From assembly GCA_019614645.1 (NCBI GenBank), contig JABWDB010000009.1, positions 10,769,501-10,833,500 on the forward strand: a stretch of 64,000 bases of DNA. The letters run 5' to 3'. A program made the position numbers and the translations under genes. Shown piece after piece: positions 1-10,488 of the stretch (within the stretch, counting starts at the first letter, position 1; every line of letters starts with the position of its first letter). The stretch comes from Stratiolaelaps scimitus (taxonomy: Eukaryota; Arthropoda; Arachnida; Mesostigmata; Laelapidae). A model generated the notes under the pieces. It was given only the letters and a program-made list of their open reading frames with translations. It was not told where the DNA came from and ran no database searches.

Positions 1-515
1 GCCAATTTCTCAATTACCTTGGATAAGTAGTCTACAAGAGAGATTGGCCGATAATTTCCTGCTAATTTACGGTCACCTTTGTTTTTGAAGAGGGGTATTA
101 TAGAAGCATCTTTAAGTTGGCGGGGAAACACTCCACCCTCAAAAGATAGGTTGACGATGTGTGCTAATGGCCGTGCGAGATGCTCTGATGACAACTTCAA
201 CAACCGATTCGGTAAACCTAGAGCTCCACAACTCCAAGTGGCCTTCGTCGACTCCATTGCCGACTGGACCTCCTTGACACCAACACGTGCAAACGAGAAG
301 TGTTCTCGTGACGTCCAGATTGACAATTTCAATTGGGGATGACAGCTCACCCAAAGCAGTTACCAGCTTCTTAGGAAGCTCTGCTTTGCCTCTTTCCCTA
401 CCGCAGGCGGCATTTAGAAAGCCCCACAGATGTTTTGGGTTATTTCGGAGTAGTGCAAAGCGGTTTTTGTAGAAAGTGGACCTGGCAGTCACAACGTTAT
501 GCCGATATTTGCGTT
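1..515 (-). mobile_element. LINE (non-LTR retrotransposon) reverse transcriptase fragment, frameshifted
   Basis: Reading the minus strand from about 515 to 1 gives the N-terminal part of a non-LTR retrotransposon reverse transcriptase. The first frame (about 515 to 325) carries FYKNRFALLRNNPKHLWGFL. A frame change near 325 leads into a second frame that runs to the window edge and includes SIIPLFKNKGDRKLAGNYRP and PISLVDYLSKVIEKL. The NYRPISL stretch is the conserved fingers/palm block of Jockey/CR1/RTE-type reverse transcriptases. Homology stops at about 515, followed upstream by TAATAA-rich DNA with stops, as in a 5'-truncated insertion. The catalytic YADD block and the 3' end would lie beyond the left edge. 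The copy is broken by at least one frameshift and is not functional. Its clade cannot be set from this length. Confidence 0.85.
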
Positions 516-1019
516 ATTATTTATTATTTGTTAAAATAGTAGAAGTGATCTCGGCTTCGGTCATTCGACCACAGATAATTACAGACCAAAGAACTAATCA
601 AAATTAAGGCGGGTTGCTGCAATGGACAAAAGCCACAATCAAAACAACTAGTTATGAGCACTGTATTACAATAATGTCTACTAGGTTCACGGTTGGTTGT
701 CAGTCTAAAGACGCCTGTTGTGCGTCTGCTGATAAACTACGGGAGAGTAGGCTTCCAGCAATATTGTAGTTTTCTGTTGCTGACATACAGTATGACTGAA
801 CGATTTTGCCTTGCTGTTGAATAATGGGTGACACTGCTGAGGATTATTGTCACGAGAGAGTAAATGTCAACGAAACGGCTCACAGGGTCTGTGGTATATA
901 TGCGCCAGATCTTCAAACAGAAAGTATGATTAACGCATTTCTATACTGGACACTTTAGCGTGCAATTATGGAATAGTCCGGCCTCCCAGTGACGATTCAT
1001 ACGGATCGGTCCGGACAGG
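516..1019. other. Intergenic, nothing recognised
   Basis: The stretch is AT-leaning with frequent stops in all frames. I see no splice-flanked coding segment, RNA gene or clear repeat. Confidence 0.5.
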
Positions 1020-1560
1020 TTAGTGAACGCAGACAGGCATCTGACGCTTCCAGATTTTGCAGTGATTATTGCCGTATCGTACCAATGTGTTGCGGACCAC
1101 CTTAAGTAGATCGGTTATGTGCGCAAAGCGGATATACATATGAGAGTAACATCCGACATAAACGATAAGGACCTGAAGCGATAAGTAGACGAACTCTATT
1201 TGCTGTTTGAAAAGTAAGCACCATCCTTTCGGACGTCTTTGATTACCGGGCACAAAGTGAGAATCGTTTACAATAATGAGCTGTGCAGGAAGTCCTGGGG
1301 ACTCAATGATAGCTGTCGCCCAACGGTTGGAAAGGTAACGCTGTGAATTTGCTAGGATGTCAATGGAGTGCTTTTGTTAAGAGCAGCTCCGGAATAATCA
1401 CACCATCAGTGGTTCTGCCAGCAACTGGACCGTTTCTAGGTGGCCATTGAGCAGGAGCGCCCACAATTGGCCGACATGAAGAAGTGCAATCATTGACCAC
1501 GATAACGCTCGAGCATACGAATCCTGATGAAGTCTCATAAGAAAGTGTTTTGTTTTTCAT
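1020..1560 (-). other. Coding-like minus-strand stretch with one frame break (unidentified)
   Basis: Two minus-strand open frames abut. One runs from 1560 to about 1360 and the other from about 1370 to 1020, ending in TAA; joining them needs a single frame shift. The second frame is open for about 116 codons and includes ATAIIESPGLPAQLIIVND and a hydrophobic segment FVYLSLQVLIVYVGC. I do not recognise the family. It could be a decayed gene or transposon remnant, or chance openness. No AATAAA signal was seen just downstream on the minus strand. Confidence 0.25.
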
Positions 1561-2223
1561 GAGATGTTTCGTCCTATGAACCGCATGGTGCTACCTCGCT
1601 CCGCAGTATTATCACCTAATCTGGCCTCTGAATAGCTCTTTCAATGGAAATCACTTCAAAAACTGGGATATATAAAAGTGCATCTAGAAATGCTTCTCCC
1701 CCGGAACAGTCCATACGGTAATGTCGGTAGTACTTATATGAGGAAGGACACAGCTTGGACACGTAGACCGGATAAATATCGCCGGTTCAAGCTCTCTGGA
1801 TATTATACCGAAAATGTTCTCATTAACTACATCATCTTCCCCCTGATTTGTCTAATATTTTGGGGAAACTTTTGCTGTTCGAAACAAGTGTCTGACCATA
1901 TGAGGTGTCAACCATAGCATTTAAGAAGAAATCACTAATTGAAGCTTGAACAAACTCTGCCAAATGGTAATCAAATGTTATAATAAATGTAGGTTGTTTG
2001 CATGGATCCATGAGGAATCCTAATTCAATTAATACGTTTCAGTCCAGATCGCCTGGCTACGAGCAATTACAGCTTGAGCCGCTTTATTTCCAAGTAAGGT
2101 TTGCACGAATACAACAGATCAGATACAACACTTCTTCGGCGAAATTATATACTTATACTATCGATTGTTATTCCTGTAACGCAGCCAACTCCAACGTTTG
2201 TACAAAACACATTCGTCTCAAAT
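1561..2223. other. Intergenic; AATAAA on minus strand at 2082-2087
   Basis: Mostly AT-rich DNA without supported exons. TTTATT at about 2082-2087 reads AATAAA on the minus strand. Together with the short open frame at 2224-2319 it could mark the 3' end of a minus-strand transcript, but nothing else supports this. Confidence 0.3.
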
Positions 2224-2319
2224 TCACTTCTCCATCTCGATATCTACTATCTTCTCTACGTGACTGCCGCCGGTGGAATATCCACCCGGTACAAGGGCCC
2301 GGCGTGTCAGAAGTTGCCT
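2224..2319 (-). CDS. Possible minus-strand terminal exon (unidentified)
   Basis: This 31-codon minus-strand frame reads RALVPGGYSTGG and then SHVEKIVDIEMEK, and ends in TGA at 2224. A poly(A) signal lies about 140 bases further along the minus strand. The upstream boundary would be an AG near 2318 with a poor pyrimidine tract. The plus strand is also open here, so strand and coding status are uncertain. No family is recognised. Confidence 0.2.
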   Translation of the reverse strand, partial: RQLLTRRALVPGGYSTGGSHVEKIVDIEMEK

Positions 2320-2551
2320 TCAATCCCCTCGTCCTCGCTGTAAACGACATGTTCAACAGTCGAGAGAGATCATTGCCGTATAATCACATCATCAGCACTA
2401 TCATGCCCAGCTAATAAGTGACACCACCAAAAGGCAATCCATAAATCCATCTTTCCTTCCACTACGGCTAATCCCTGTTCTTTCAACCCCGTTGATTAGC
2501 TGACAGGCAAAGGCTTGCCCTGAGCGGGGCAGGGGCGACTATTCAGAGGCG

Positions 2552-2576
2552 TACACACACACACGCACACACACAG
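2552..2576. repeat. (CA)n microsatellite
   Basis: An almost pure AC run with one G interruption, inside a GC-rich island. Confidence 0.85.
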
Positions 2577-2995
2577 ATACACATCGTAACGAACACAGGT
2601 GCTGTCTAGCTGCTTGCCTGCACTACTTGCCATTGCCTCTGCTGCAGACGTGCTCATAGGGAAACAACTAATGACAAGCCACAGTGTCTCTGTCACCACT
2701 AGAAAGGTGGGGGGTCGGCCTGTCCACTTGAAACCCCCCCCTTCCGCGGACGGACGTTCACTCGAATTTTCTCTTCATGTCAGCCACTCATCTTTCTTTC
2801 TAACCGCGTCGCATCGTCCGGTGTACTCCGTTGCGACCCAGCCGCACCTAGTTCGCCAAGCAACAATGAACTTGTCCTCGTCAAACAGGACCACGTCGCT
2901 ACCTCACTCCCTGCCCTCTGTCTCTCTCTCTCTCTTTGGCCAGTAGCCGCTACACCCACCAACCCATTACCCCTGTTCGTCTATCGCCTGTTGCG

Positions 2996-3058
2996 TCGTC
3001 GTCATCGTCATCGTCGACGTCGTTGGTGGTGGTGATGGCGGCGGCGGCGGTGGCGGCC
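2996..3058. repeat. Trinucleotide tract (GTC/GTG/GGC)n
   Basis: Imperfect GTC, then GTG, then GGC triplets follow one another. Any frame over it gives low-complexity Ser, Val or Ala runs. Confidence 0.8.
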
Positions 3059-3800
3059 CGTTCAAGTGAATTAATTATAAGTTTGACCAGGCGGAGGGTC
3101 CCACAAGGTAGGAGGTGGGCTGGGGCTGCGGATACCAGCGTCTTTTAGGGCGCTAGCGTTTCGTTCACTGTAAAGTCGGGACGAATGGAGGGTGGAGTCC
3201 GGCACCGGCGAAGCCGAACAACGACTCCGGCTTGTCAACTGACTGGGGGCTATTATGGCCTCGTACCGGTGGGGGGGGGGTGTCCAGGAAGAACGAACAC
3301 GGAGCGGCATGGGATTGGGGGCAAGAGAGATCGTGAAAATCCCTGTTCTCGACTCGAGCCTCCCTCCGGAGTTCGACGCTGGTGCCCATGTCTGTAGTCT
3401 GGACCTGCATGTCTACGTCTGCTGAGTCTCGTGCACGTCACGCGGCGAGACGGCGCGGGTCGCTGCGACAAAGAAGCACACCGACACCGTGCCACAATAG
3501 GAAGGCAGAGATCAGAAAAGGGGATCTCTAAGCCGCCTAATCGTCGAGGGAGCTGGTATGCCGAGTGGCCAAAGAAAGAGTCGGCACTCGAATGGAGGTG
3601 AACGGCAGTTCGGGTAGAGCGTGGCAGACTCTAAAGAAGATCAAGGAGCAGCAGAAAGCGCAAAACGGCCACCTCAGCAGCTTTCACCGCGAGTGAAATC
3701 CTGAGCACGCGCCAGTTGATGTATTAAACTGGACGACGAACATTCGGACATTGGATATGTCTATGCAAATGGTTGGGTGGGGCGACAGAGGCTACACTAA

Positions 3801-4430
3801 TTCACATGGTTTACTGTTGGTTACAATAATTCACGTGAACAGCATATGGCAAGACATGTAGGATTGTACGTGCTACGTGCATCACGTGCGAAATGCACGG
3901 TGCGACAGCATGCTGAACTTCGTGGTAATGTAGAATATTTAAAGTTTGAGATAGAATCTGTACCGTAAATAATTCAGTTGCATGTTTCGTCATTTGGTTA
4001 GCCCGGGACACAAAACGACCGTGTGGTGTAAATAAAAATTCAAAGAAAAAACGCTTACCAACTTTTTTGATACGTGTGCATATAGGGGCAAAGTGCAAAT
4101 GCGTCTGTAAAATTTAATTTTCATCTAAAACGTCAGTTCACGAACGAAGCAAATTTGAATTGTCAAATTTCGTCCATAGATACTAACATATATATTAATA
4201 TGTATATATCAATAGAGAAGCTGTATGTAATTCGTACAGTCAGATATATATTCATTTATGTTCTGTATTCTATATCTGATATATTGTTAGCTGCCTAAAG
4301 TCAGAGTGATAGAATCATTACTACCAAAATGCTGTGTGTCAAATCAATTCAATGCAAATTGCCTCGGTCATTTATTTACTTCGATTCAGATGGAAGTAGG
4401 TGTTCCTTAATCTTTCATCTACTTTACTTG
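3801..4430. other. AT-rich intergenic; minus-strand AATAAA at 4371-4376
   Basis: No exon is supported here. TTTATT at 4371-4376 is a minus-strand AATAAA, about 60 bases past the stop of the possible terminal exon at 4431-4523. Confidence 0.35.
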
Positions 4431-4523
4431 CTAGTAAAAAAGAACCCGTCCAACATACGTCATCACTGACGAACGACGAGTGACTTGGTTTGTGTAGACC
4501 CGCAGCTTATCCGAACCGTGGCT
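4431..4523 (-). CDS. Possible terminal exon, short C-terminal tail
   Basis: The minus-strand sequence has a good acceptor (pyrimidine-rich, ending TTGTCAG) at 4524-4526. A 30-residue frame follows with SDKLRVYTNQVTRRSSVM, then a TAG stop at 4431. A minus-strand AATAAA lies at 4371-4376, so splice site, stop and poly(A) signal are in the right order. The sequence looks like a basic, Ser/Thr-rich cytoplasmic tail. It may join the minus-strand exons at 5192-5282 and 5924-5973, but the phases were not reconciled. Confidence 0.35.
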   Translation of the reverse strand, partial: SHGSDKLRVYTNQVTRRSSVMTYVGRVLFY

Positions 4524-4639
4524 CTGACAAGGTGAATCGGCCAATTTAGCGTCAGGGCCCTATAGTCTTCTACTTAAGGCAATAGTAGCTGGTATTTATA
4601 GCAGATGAACTCGTCGTTATTGCAAGATGTCAGTCAAGA

Positions 4640-4836
4640 AGAAAAATAAAAGATTTTTATCAATATCTTAATACTCTGAAAAGACACATAAACAAGTACA
4701 GTAGCAGCTGCCAACACATGGTTTGGCTAGTTGACCACAATGCAAAATTTCACCGAAGTAGTAAACTTGCGGATCATAATCCCCATATTATCCGAGGGAA
4801 AGCCGATGTGACTTTGATTAGTTTTGCGCATTAAGA
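4640..4836 (+). mobile_element. Degenerate mariner-like transposase relic
   Basis: The plus-strand frame reads VWLVDHNAKFHRSSKLAD, then KADVTLISFAH and a stop. The block around VDHNAKFH corresponds to the second catalytic-Asp block (LLxDNAxxH) of mariner transposases. It aligns loosely with the fuller copy at 10.85-11.66 kb. No first-Asp block, third-Asp block or terminal repeat was seen, so this is an old fragment, clearly older than the other two mariner copies. Confidence 0.45.
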
Positions 4837-5191
4837 AGAGTAATTAGTAACGTAAAATATGCAAAGGTAATTTGATAGAGGAAGCAGTACACATTTCGCT
4901 CGTTTGGTTCAAATTGTTACGGCTGCTAAGTCTCATCGGAGCAGCTTAATATTGTAGGAGCATATCGTCATTGTTCTTCCCTAACTCGAATTTGTTCTAG
5001 TTTATTGAAGTCGAGTTGAAACATTCATTCAGCCCGGTTGGGTGGGCAATCACGAATAATACTAATTTCTTAAATGCTAACTAGAATCGTTGTTATTCAT
5101 TACACATACGCGACGTTTAGGTAAGACGATTATTATACACACCAATGATCGTTATTATCGCCTAGAATTTCGATTCGCACATCAAACTTAC

Positions 5192-5282
5192 GTAGCCAAA
5201 CGGTAACTGGGTGAACTTTTCCAAAGTTATCGTGGAATATGAAACCACCATTCTAAGTGTGACTGAAGTCGCCGAAAAATCG
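5192..5282 (-). CDS. Possible internal exon, pre-transmembrane-like segment
   Basis: A perfect donor (TAC|GTAAGTTTG) lies at 5191/5192 on the minus strand. The open frame before it reads VTLRMVVSYSTITLEK and then FTQLPFGY. A beta-rich V-x-Y strand followed by a Pro and Tyr is what precedes TM2 in DEG/ENaC channels, and the large channel gene in this window has a comparable exon at 12367-12432. The acceptor at 5283-5285 is weak and sits in a TG-rich microsatellite. No TM2 exon was found downstream, so family membership is speculative. The plus strand is also open here. Confidence 0.35.
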
Positions 5283-5284
5283 CT

Positions 5285-5330
5285 TCCACAAACACGCACA
5301 CATACACACGCACAAACACAAACAGCCCCC
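5285..5330. repeat. Imperfect (CA)n microsatellite
   Basis: Short CA runs interrupted by G and AAA. The antisense strand gives a Cys/Val repeat. Confidence 0.75.
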
Positions 5331-5923
5331 CGTATTTGTAGCCAAAGAAAAGGACTCTTCAGTTTCGCCACACCCTTTTATCTGGCGAGCTCTCTCAGCG
5401 ACCTCACTCAATGGCGAAGTCTCGAGGTGAAGTCTCTTCTCTCTTTTTTCTCGTCTCGTCTGCTCGAAATTCAGATACATTATAGATCAAATAATAGCAT
5501 ACAACAGTAGTATATGTATAGGCTTAAATAACTATCATGCCAAATAATCAATGAGATGACGGAAGCAATATAACATGTCGTTAACAACTTTGTGCTTCGG
5601 TTAGCCACATATCCACTAGAATAATAACGCATTCATTCAACACCTCTTTGTATCAATAACCCAAACCCCACCCAGTGCTAAAATTATGATATCCTCGGCT
5701 TTTTCTAGATTTCTATTACTGGTAGTGATCTAACAGATTCACACCACGCCTGAACCACGCCTGGACTATTCAAGCGAAATTTAAAATATCTTATCTGGAT
5801 TAATATGTGGTGATTAAATTAGTTCAAATATGTTCGCCACTGATGTATTAGTTGACTTCATTCAACGTTCGAGGCAAGTCGAAATTAGCTTTTATCATGG
5901 GATTGCTTTGAGGTCTGCGTTAC

Positions 5924-5973
5924 GTTTTGAACACCACATGGGCACCGACATTCTCGTACCGCGATCTCAACGT
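5924..5973 (-). CDS. Possible internal exon with C-x-C-x-C cluster
   Basis: A strong minus-strand acceptor (CTCCTTTGAAACAG at 5974 and up) precedes a 50-base segment reading VEIAVRECRCPCGVQN, ending at an AAC|GTAACG donor. The C-x-C-P-C cluster resembles the thumb-domain cysteines of DEG/ENaC channels. It comes before the exon at 5192-5282 on the minus strand, as it would in such a gene. Phase between the two exons is not resolved. It could be a second, decayed channel copy or an unrelated Cys-rich exon. Confidence 0.3.
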
Positions 5974-8549
5974 CTGTTTCAAAGGAGAACATTATCACCT
6001 TTGAAATAGTGTCACAATGATTTGCTTTAATGATGAAATAATGAAACACAATTTTCCCATCCACATGAAAGTCGCCGTCCGTCTCTCCTCGATTACCCCT
6101 ATGATTTGCACGTACTCAGACAGCTTTGAGGAAGTTTTTCAATAATATATGAGAAACATTATTAGAGCCAAACATCTTTTAAACATTATTATTCGCTAAA
6201 ACACATTCTTTGACTGAGTATCAGTCAGTATGCCATGCACCTTCATATATATATCGCCGTGAGTACTTTAATTACACGTTTGGCGCGACAAAGCAAACGC
6301 CGTCTCAGAACAAGTAGAAAATTTATAAATGAAATCATATTACAGTTTCGTTAGCAATAGCTAGACATTGTTATTATTATTATTATCGGTGCGGCGTTTC
6401 ATTGGACGAACATCACCACGTTACATCTCATGCCTCGTCGTTCGGTAGAGCCACTTTCGCCTCTCGGCCGTCAGCGCAAGCCCCCACCCATCCTTGCGAG
6501 GAACCCGATTGTGGGTCGAGCGAGCGGAATAATCGCGGCTCCCGCGTATGCTCCCCTTGACGATCATGCTGAAGCTTCCCGATCGTCCTGCACCCGACCT
6601 CCGACAATGATAAGCTGCCGGCTCTGAGCTGCTGCTGGATACCCCCAGCACCCCATATGCAGCGCCATCATAGCATACGTCTCTCGCCTCCTATTGGCCG
6701 ATATTCGGCACCCGGATGCCCATTCGCGGATATAGTGGCGGCAACGCCGTGGACGCTAGCCCCTGTCTGCCTATAGAGAACTAGCTGCAGTGATGGTCAG
6801 TTCAGGGTCCTGGCCCACAAAGGACCCCAAACAACACCTCCAACTACCTTCGGCCGCTCGAACCTTATGAGACCCCACCCGGTCACGATAATATGGGCGA
6901 TGAAGACGTCGATGAGGAAGATGATGCACATGCTGTTGTTGTCGATGATGATGATCGTGACGATGGTGCGATACACTACGGCTAAGTCCGTGCAGTATGT
7001 GCGTTATAGGCTCGGCGAGCCGGGGGCAGGGGGGGTTCGGTCGCCGCGTTGCAGATAGGAGCAAAAAGGGAACATCGCAACAACGGGAAGTACGACCTAT
7101 GTATATACGTACGAAGCTAGGTAGAGAAACAGAGAGCGAGAGAGAGCAGACGTAGTCGAGCGATGTTACACGTTGGATGGATACCATGCTGGGTGAAAAA
7201 CGGCCATAGGAAGACTGAGGGAAAGGGAGTCAAAGGGAACGTGGAAAGCGGGCAAGGGCAAGCGTGAGGGACCTGGCTATAAGGCACGCTAGACCAGCGT
7301 CCATGTACCGCTTGCGCGTTGTTTTGCACCGCGAGGAAACTGCCGGCAGCGGGCACGAACACGGGGACCACTGACTGGGATATAGGGATGTCCGGAGCGG
7401 GAAGCACGATGAGGGAATGGGTGATCCATAAGCTATTATTAAACAGACATGATGCAGAGACTACGTTGCTCACCGGCACCAGTCGCCTTCCCTGATGCGG
7501 CGGCGGCGGCGGCAGCGTTGCTGCTGCTGCTGCTGCGTCCTCTTTATCACAACGCAGTCTCACCCCGACGAGGCAAACTGATCCGGTCATTTTCATCGTC
7601 GTCGCTCCTCAGCCGGGAGAGCGGAAGAGGAGAAAGCGCGTACGGGATAGCCTAGCGGTGAGTCAGCCCGCCGATCTTGCACCGATTGCGCGGGCTGAGC
7701 GAAGCTCTCCGCTGCGCCTTGCCAGCCCCCTCCTCGGTGGATACGCGATGTCGGACGCGAGGCCGCCTTCACCGCTGCGGCCCAAATTAAGTTGTTATCT
7801 TACTCGGAGTCGGTCGTCCGAACGGAGCGAACGGAACACACAGCAGCGGCATCAGCGAACAGCAGCGGTAGGGACAGCAGGAGACAGCCGCGGCATGAGA
7901 ATGAGAGAGAGAGTCTTCTTCATTGCCGGGAACTGACGGAAAAGGGTGTGGCGGGAACGATTGCGAATGAACCTCGGCCAACGTTGGCCGAGGAAAACGT
8001 TGCCTGCTCCATGGCCCAGAGACTACGAGCAGAAAACCGGTACGCAGAGTACGCCTCCCGCGAGCTGTTACTGCAATGCTGATGGGTGCTGAAAAGCAGC
8101 AGAAAAGCATACGAGCGCTCTGTGCGGGCTGCAAATGGCTGGACAGAAGGCTCCTTTATACAGTGCCCCGGCTCTTTATGGGCTTTCCTGTTCCAGCATA
8201 TACTGGGTGCGTGAGCCTTTCTTTCGTCCTTTGGAGGTCCAATGATCTTCCCTGAGCCTGCAGACGTTCATTGCCTTTTCTTTCTTATCTCTCTCATACC
8301 GCCCGGAAAAAAATCCGGCTTGTCATATCGCTTGCCTATGTACTGGCCAGCAGGTTAACTAGCTGTTTAGGAGCAACATGTGATAAAGGTCGGGAGGCAG
8401 AGTTTAGAGACACTACTGTCCTGAGACATAAATGCGTTCCATGGATGGTTCGGAAGCCATTAGTTGGTCTATTCGAATGTCACCAGGTTATTCACGGCTG
8501 ACGTTTACTACGTGTAAACGATTCGCATAATGCATGACAGAACTTCAGC
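5974..8549. other. AT-rich stretch followed by GC-rich island
   Basis: From 5974 to 6400 the DNA is AT-rich with an ATT run near 6370. From 6420 to about 8170 it is GC-rich, with a GCG/CTG triplet tract at about 7497-7536 and long overlapping frames on both strands that are rich in Ala, Leu, Pro and Ser. These frames show no family motif. The island could contain a promoter or 5' exon. I see no supported gene from 8170 to 8549. Confidence 0.35.
7497..7536. repeat. (GCG)n(CTG)n trinucleotide tract
   Basis: Adjoining GCG and CTG triplets. Frames across it give Ala and Leu runs. Confidence 0.8.
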
Positions 8550-9010
8550 GGATCGAATCAATGTAAATTTCGTATTTGTCCTTTAAAAGTCGACTTGTAC
8601 CTTTGCTTACGTGGCAAGTATACAAGCCATCTACGAGTCATCTCGACTGGACTTCTTGGTAGGGCCATACATCTCGGAACGAGATCTCGGTTAACGAGCT
8701 TACCATAATCAGCCCTTCTGCATTTTAGTGACATCGTCTTTTCTTGCAAAGATGTCTTCTCTGGAAAGGCAAGTGTACGGTCACATTGATTTCATCTTTC
8801 AGCCTTAATCTCAGGAGCGTTGAGGATCTTGTCGAGTTGCGCCACCTTCACTCTTTCAACTTGTCAAAGTCATCTTCGTCGCTTATCGGCTGTAACAGCC
8901 ATCTATAGCACATACCTCGCCATCTCCTTCAGGGATACCCGATGACCCCGAAATTCGAGACGTTTAACGAAGTCTTTTTTGGCTCTTCAGCTTATCTCGG
9001 TTGCATCCAC
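8550..9010 (-). pseudogene. Decayed coding sequence of unknown family
   Basis: The minus strand can be read as a chain of coding-like blocks that need frame changes and in-frame stops: AKKDFVKRLEFRGHRVSLKE, then ISDEDDFDKLKE, then VKVAQLDKILNAPEIKAER and a TGA, then MSLKCRRADYGKLVNRDLVP, then VEMTRRWLVYLPRKQRYKST. The blocks are colinear, Lys/Glu/Arg-rich and protein-like, with no intron signals needed between them. A processed pseudogene or domesticated remnant fits this. I do not recognise the parent protein. Confidence 0.4.
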
Positions 9011-10000
9011 TCGGCAGGCAGTAGGGTAACTGAAGTATAACTTTCAGCACGCATGCGTTATTCCACATGCGTGGTTAGAAGACGAATTTCAGCAGTGATC
9101 CCTTTGATTTTATTTGAAATGAGCTGCAATGTTTTTCACATACAAATTGGTCGTATTAGAAATGTTGCACATTGATGAGGCAAAAACACTACATGTTATA
9201 GTAGCAATCAACGCTCCAATATAATTTTCGTAAAGATCGTTGTCTTTTTACTTATCAAATTTAGTAAATATGGTCATTCCATATTTTAGAGAAAAAAAAA
9301 ACAATAGGAGAAGTGGTGTGCTATTGTTGACGAGTCTACGACTTATGCTGCACCTCCTATGGCACTGTATAACATCAGACTAGAGTCAACCTCAACTGAG
9401 TTTTCTTTCCCTGCCGTTCAATGCAAGCCCGTTCCCTTGGCTGTGACTTCGCCATGCAGTAGATAGGACAGTGGAAATGTCATTAGTTCATTCATGGGCC
9501 TCACTAATTACATACGAAGCGATATTATTTAGTTAGAATAAAAACGAATTCTTCATCATGGATTTTTGTAAGTTAAATATTATGCTGAGAAATCTTGTAA
9601 CAGTAGGTACTAGCACTAGTGTTCGTTGTTAGAATAATAATAATAATATTAAGAATATAAATATAATGTACCAATATTTGTCGGTCGCTTAATTTAGAGA
9701 AGAGGTGCAGAGCCAATGTTTTTGCACGAACATTTCAGGCCTCTGAAGCGCCCTTGGAAATCGAGACTACGACGACGATCACGCGTCTACCATAATATAA
9801 GATAGTGGAATAAATTATCGGCCTACAATTCATTGTTCATGTTGAGGTGCAGCGTTTACACAGCACCAGACCGATATATTTCGTTAAATTATTTTTGAGT
9901 TTTTCAATATGTCCATATTATAAATTAGTTCCAGCCATGAAATGAGAATACTGTACCAGTGAAACACAAAACATTTGCAGAGAACGAAAAAGGCGTGAAG
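9011..10000. other. AT-rich intergenic, nothing recognised
   Basis: Stops are frequent in all frames. There is a short AAT run near 9632-9650 and no supported exon or RNA gene. Confidence 0.5.
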
Positions 10001-10006
10001 TTTATT
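10001..10006 (-). promoter_or_regulatory. Poly(A) signal for the DEG/ENaC gene
   Basis: TTTATT on the plus strand reads AATAAA on the minus strand. It lies about 370 bases past the stop codon at 10372 and would end a short 3' UTR. Confidence 0.5.
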
Positions 10007-10371
10007 GAAGATCATAATGTCATATACGGTTTTCTTCGGTGATTATAGCCTGGCATAGGATGAGGGGTTAGGCGCCACTCGGCAATTCAAATCGCAAACC
10101 TTTCAGGCTGAATGCATCAGACCTTGCCTCAAGCGGCTCAGAGCCGCATTGACTTGTCCCTGCGCTCAGTGATTGTGAAGTTATCGGCCGGGTTCATATG
10201 GTCTATTGACGTTTAGGCTGATATCGAAGTCAAAAGAGTTAGCCAAATAGCACCTATTCACCATTGCGTTTTCTCGTAAACCCGCGTTCGCCCAACAACC
10301 TATTTCTAGAATAAACGATATAACACACACACGCATATATATAATTCAGGGCAAATGTTCAAGTCAGTGCA

Positions 10372-10488
10372 TTAGGCGTTCTTCTTAAGTTTGTATAAAG
10401 TGTTGAGCAAGTAGTATGCCGCAGTCATGGCGGACACCCCAGTCCAGCTTCCGAGATAGCTTCCCAGATAGCCTAACAGGCGGTCGGT
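10372..10488 (-). CDS. DEG/ENaC last exon: TM2, selectivity filter, stop
   Basis: The acceptor (TCAACATTTCAG) ends at 10489. The exon is 117 bases in phase 0: 38 residues then TAA. It begins TDRLLGYLGSYLGSWTGVSA, matching the family pattern of a Gly-rich pre-TM2/TM2 segment (GG-x-x-G-x-x-x-G-x-S). The G-V-S triplet is in the position of the G/S-x-S cation filter. The short cytoplasmic end is YKLKKNA. Degenerins usually have a longer C-terminal tail and a conserved Glu just after the filter, which here is replaced by AMTAAYY. Confidence 0.85.
   Translation of the reverse strand, partial: TDRLLGYLGSYLGSWTGVSAMTAAYYLLNTLYKLKKNA

Larger units (their letters stand above)
2320..3800. other. GC-rich island with simple repeats, possible promoter or 5' region
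   Basis: GC content rises sharply from about 2500. The island holds a CA run at 2552-2576, a GTC/GTG/GGC trinucleotide tract at about 2996-3058, and overlapping open frames on both strands. An ATG at about 3034 followed by an alanine run has a CAAG|GTAGG donor-like site at 3107/3108, so a first coding exon is conceivable. I see no conserved domain. Confidence 0.3.

Noticed and set aside
7117..7596. 159-codon minus-strand ORF with Ala and Pro runs
   Set aside because: The runs come from a GCG/CTG triplet tract; no domain or splice support.
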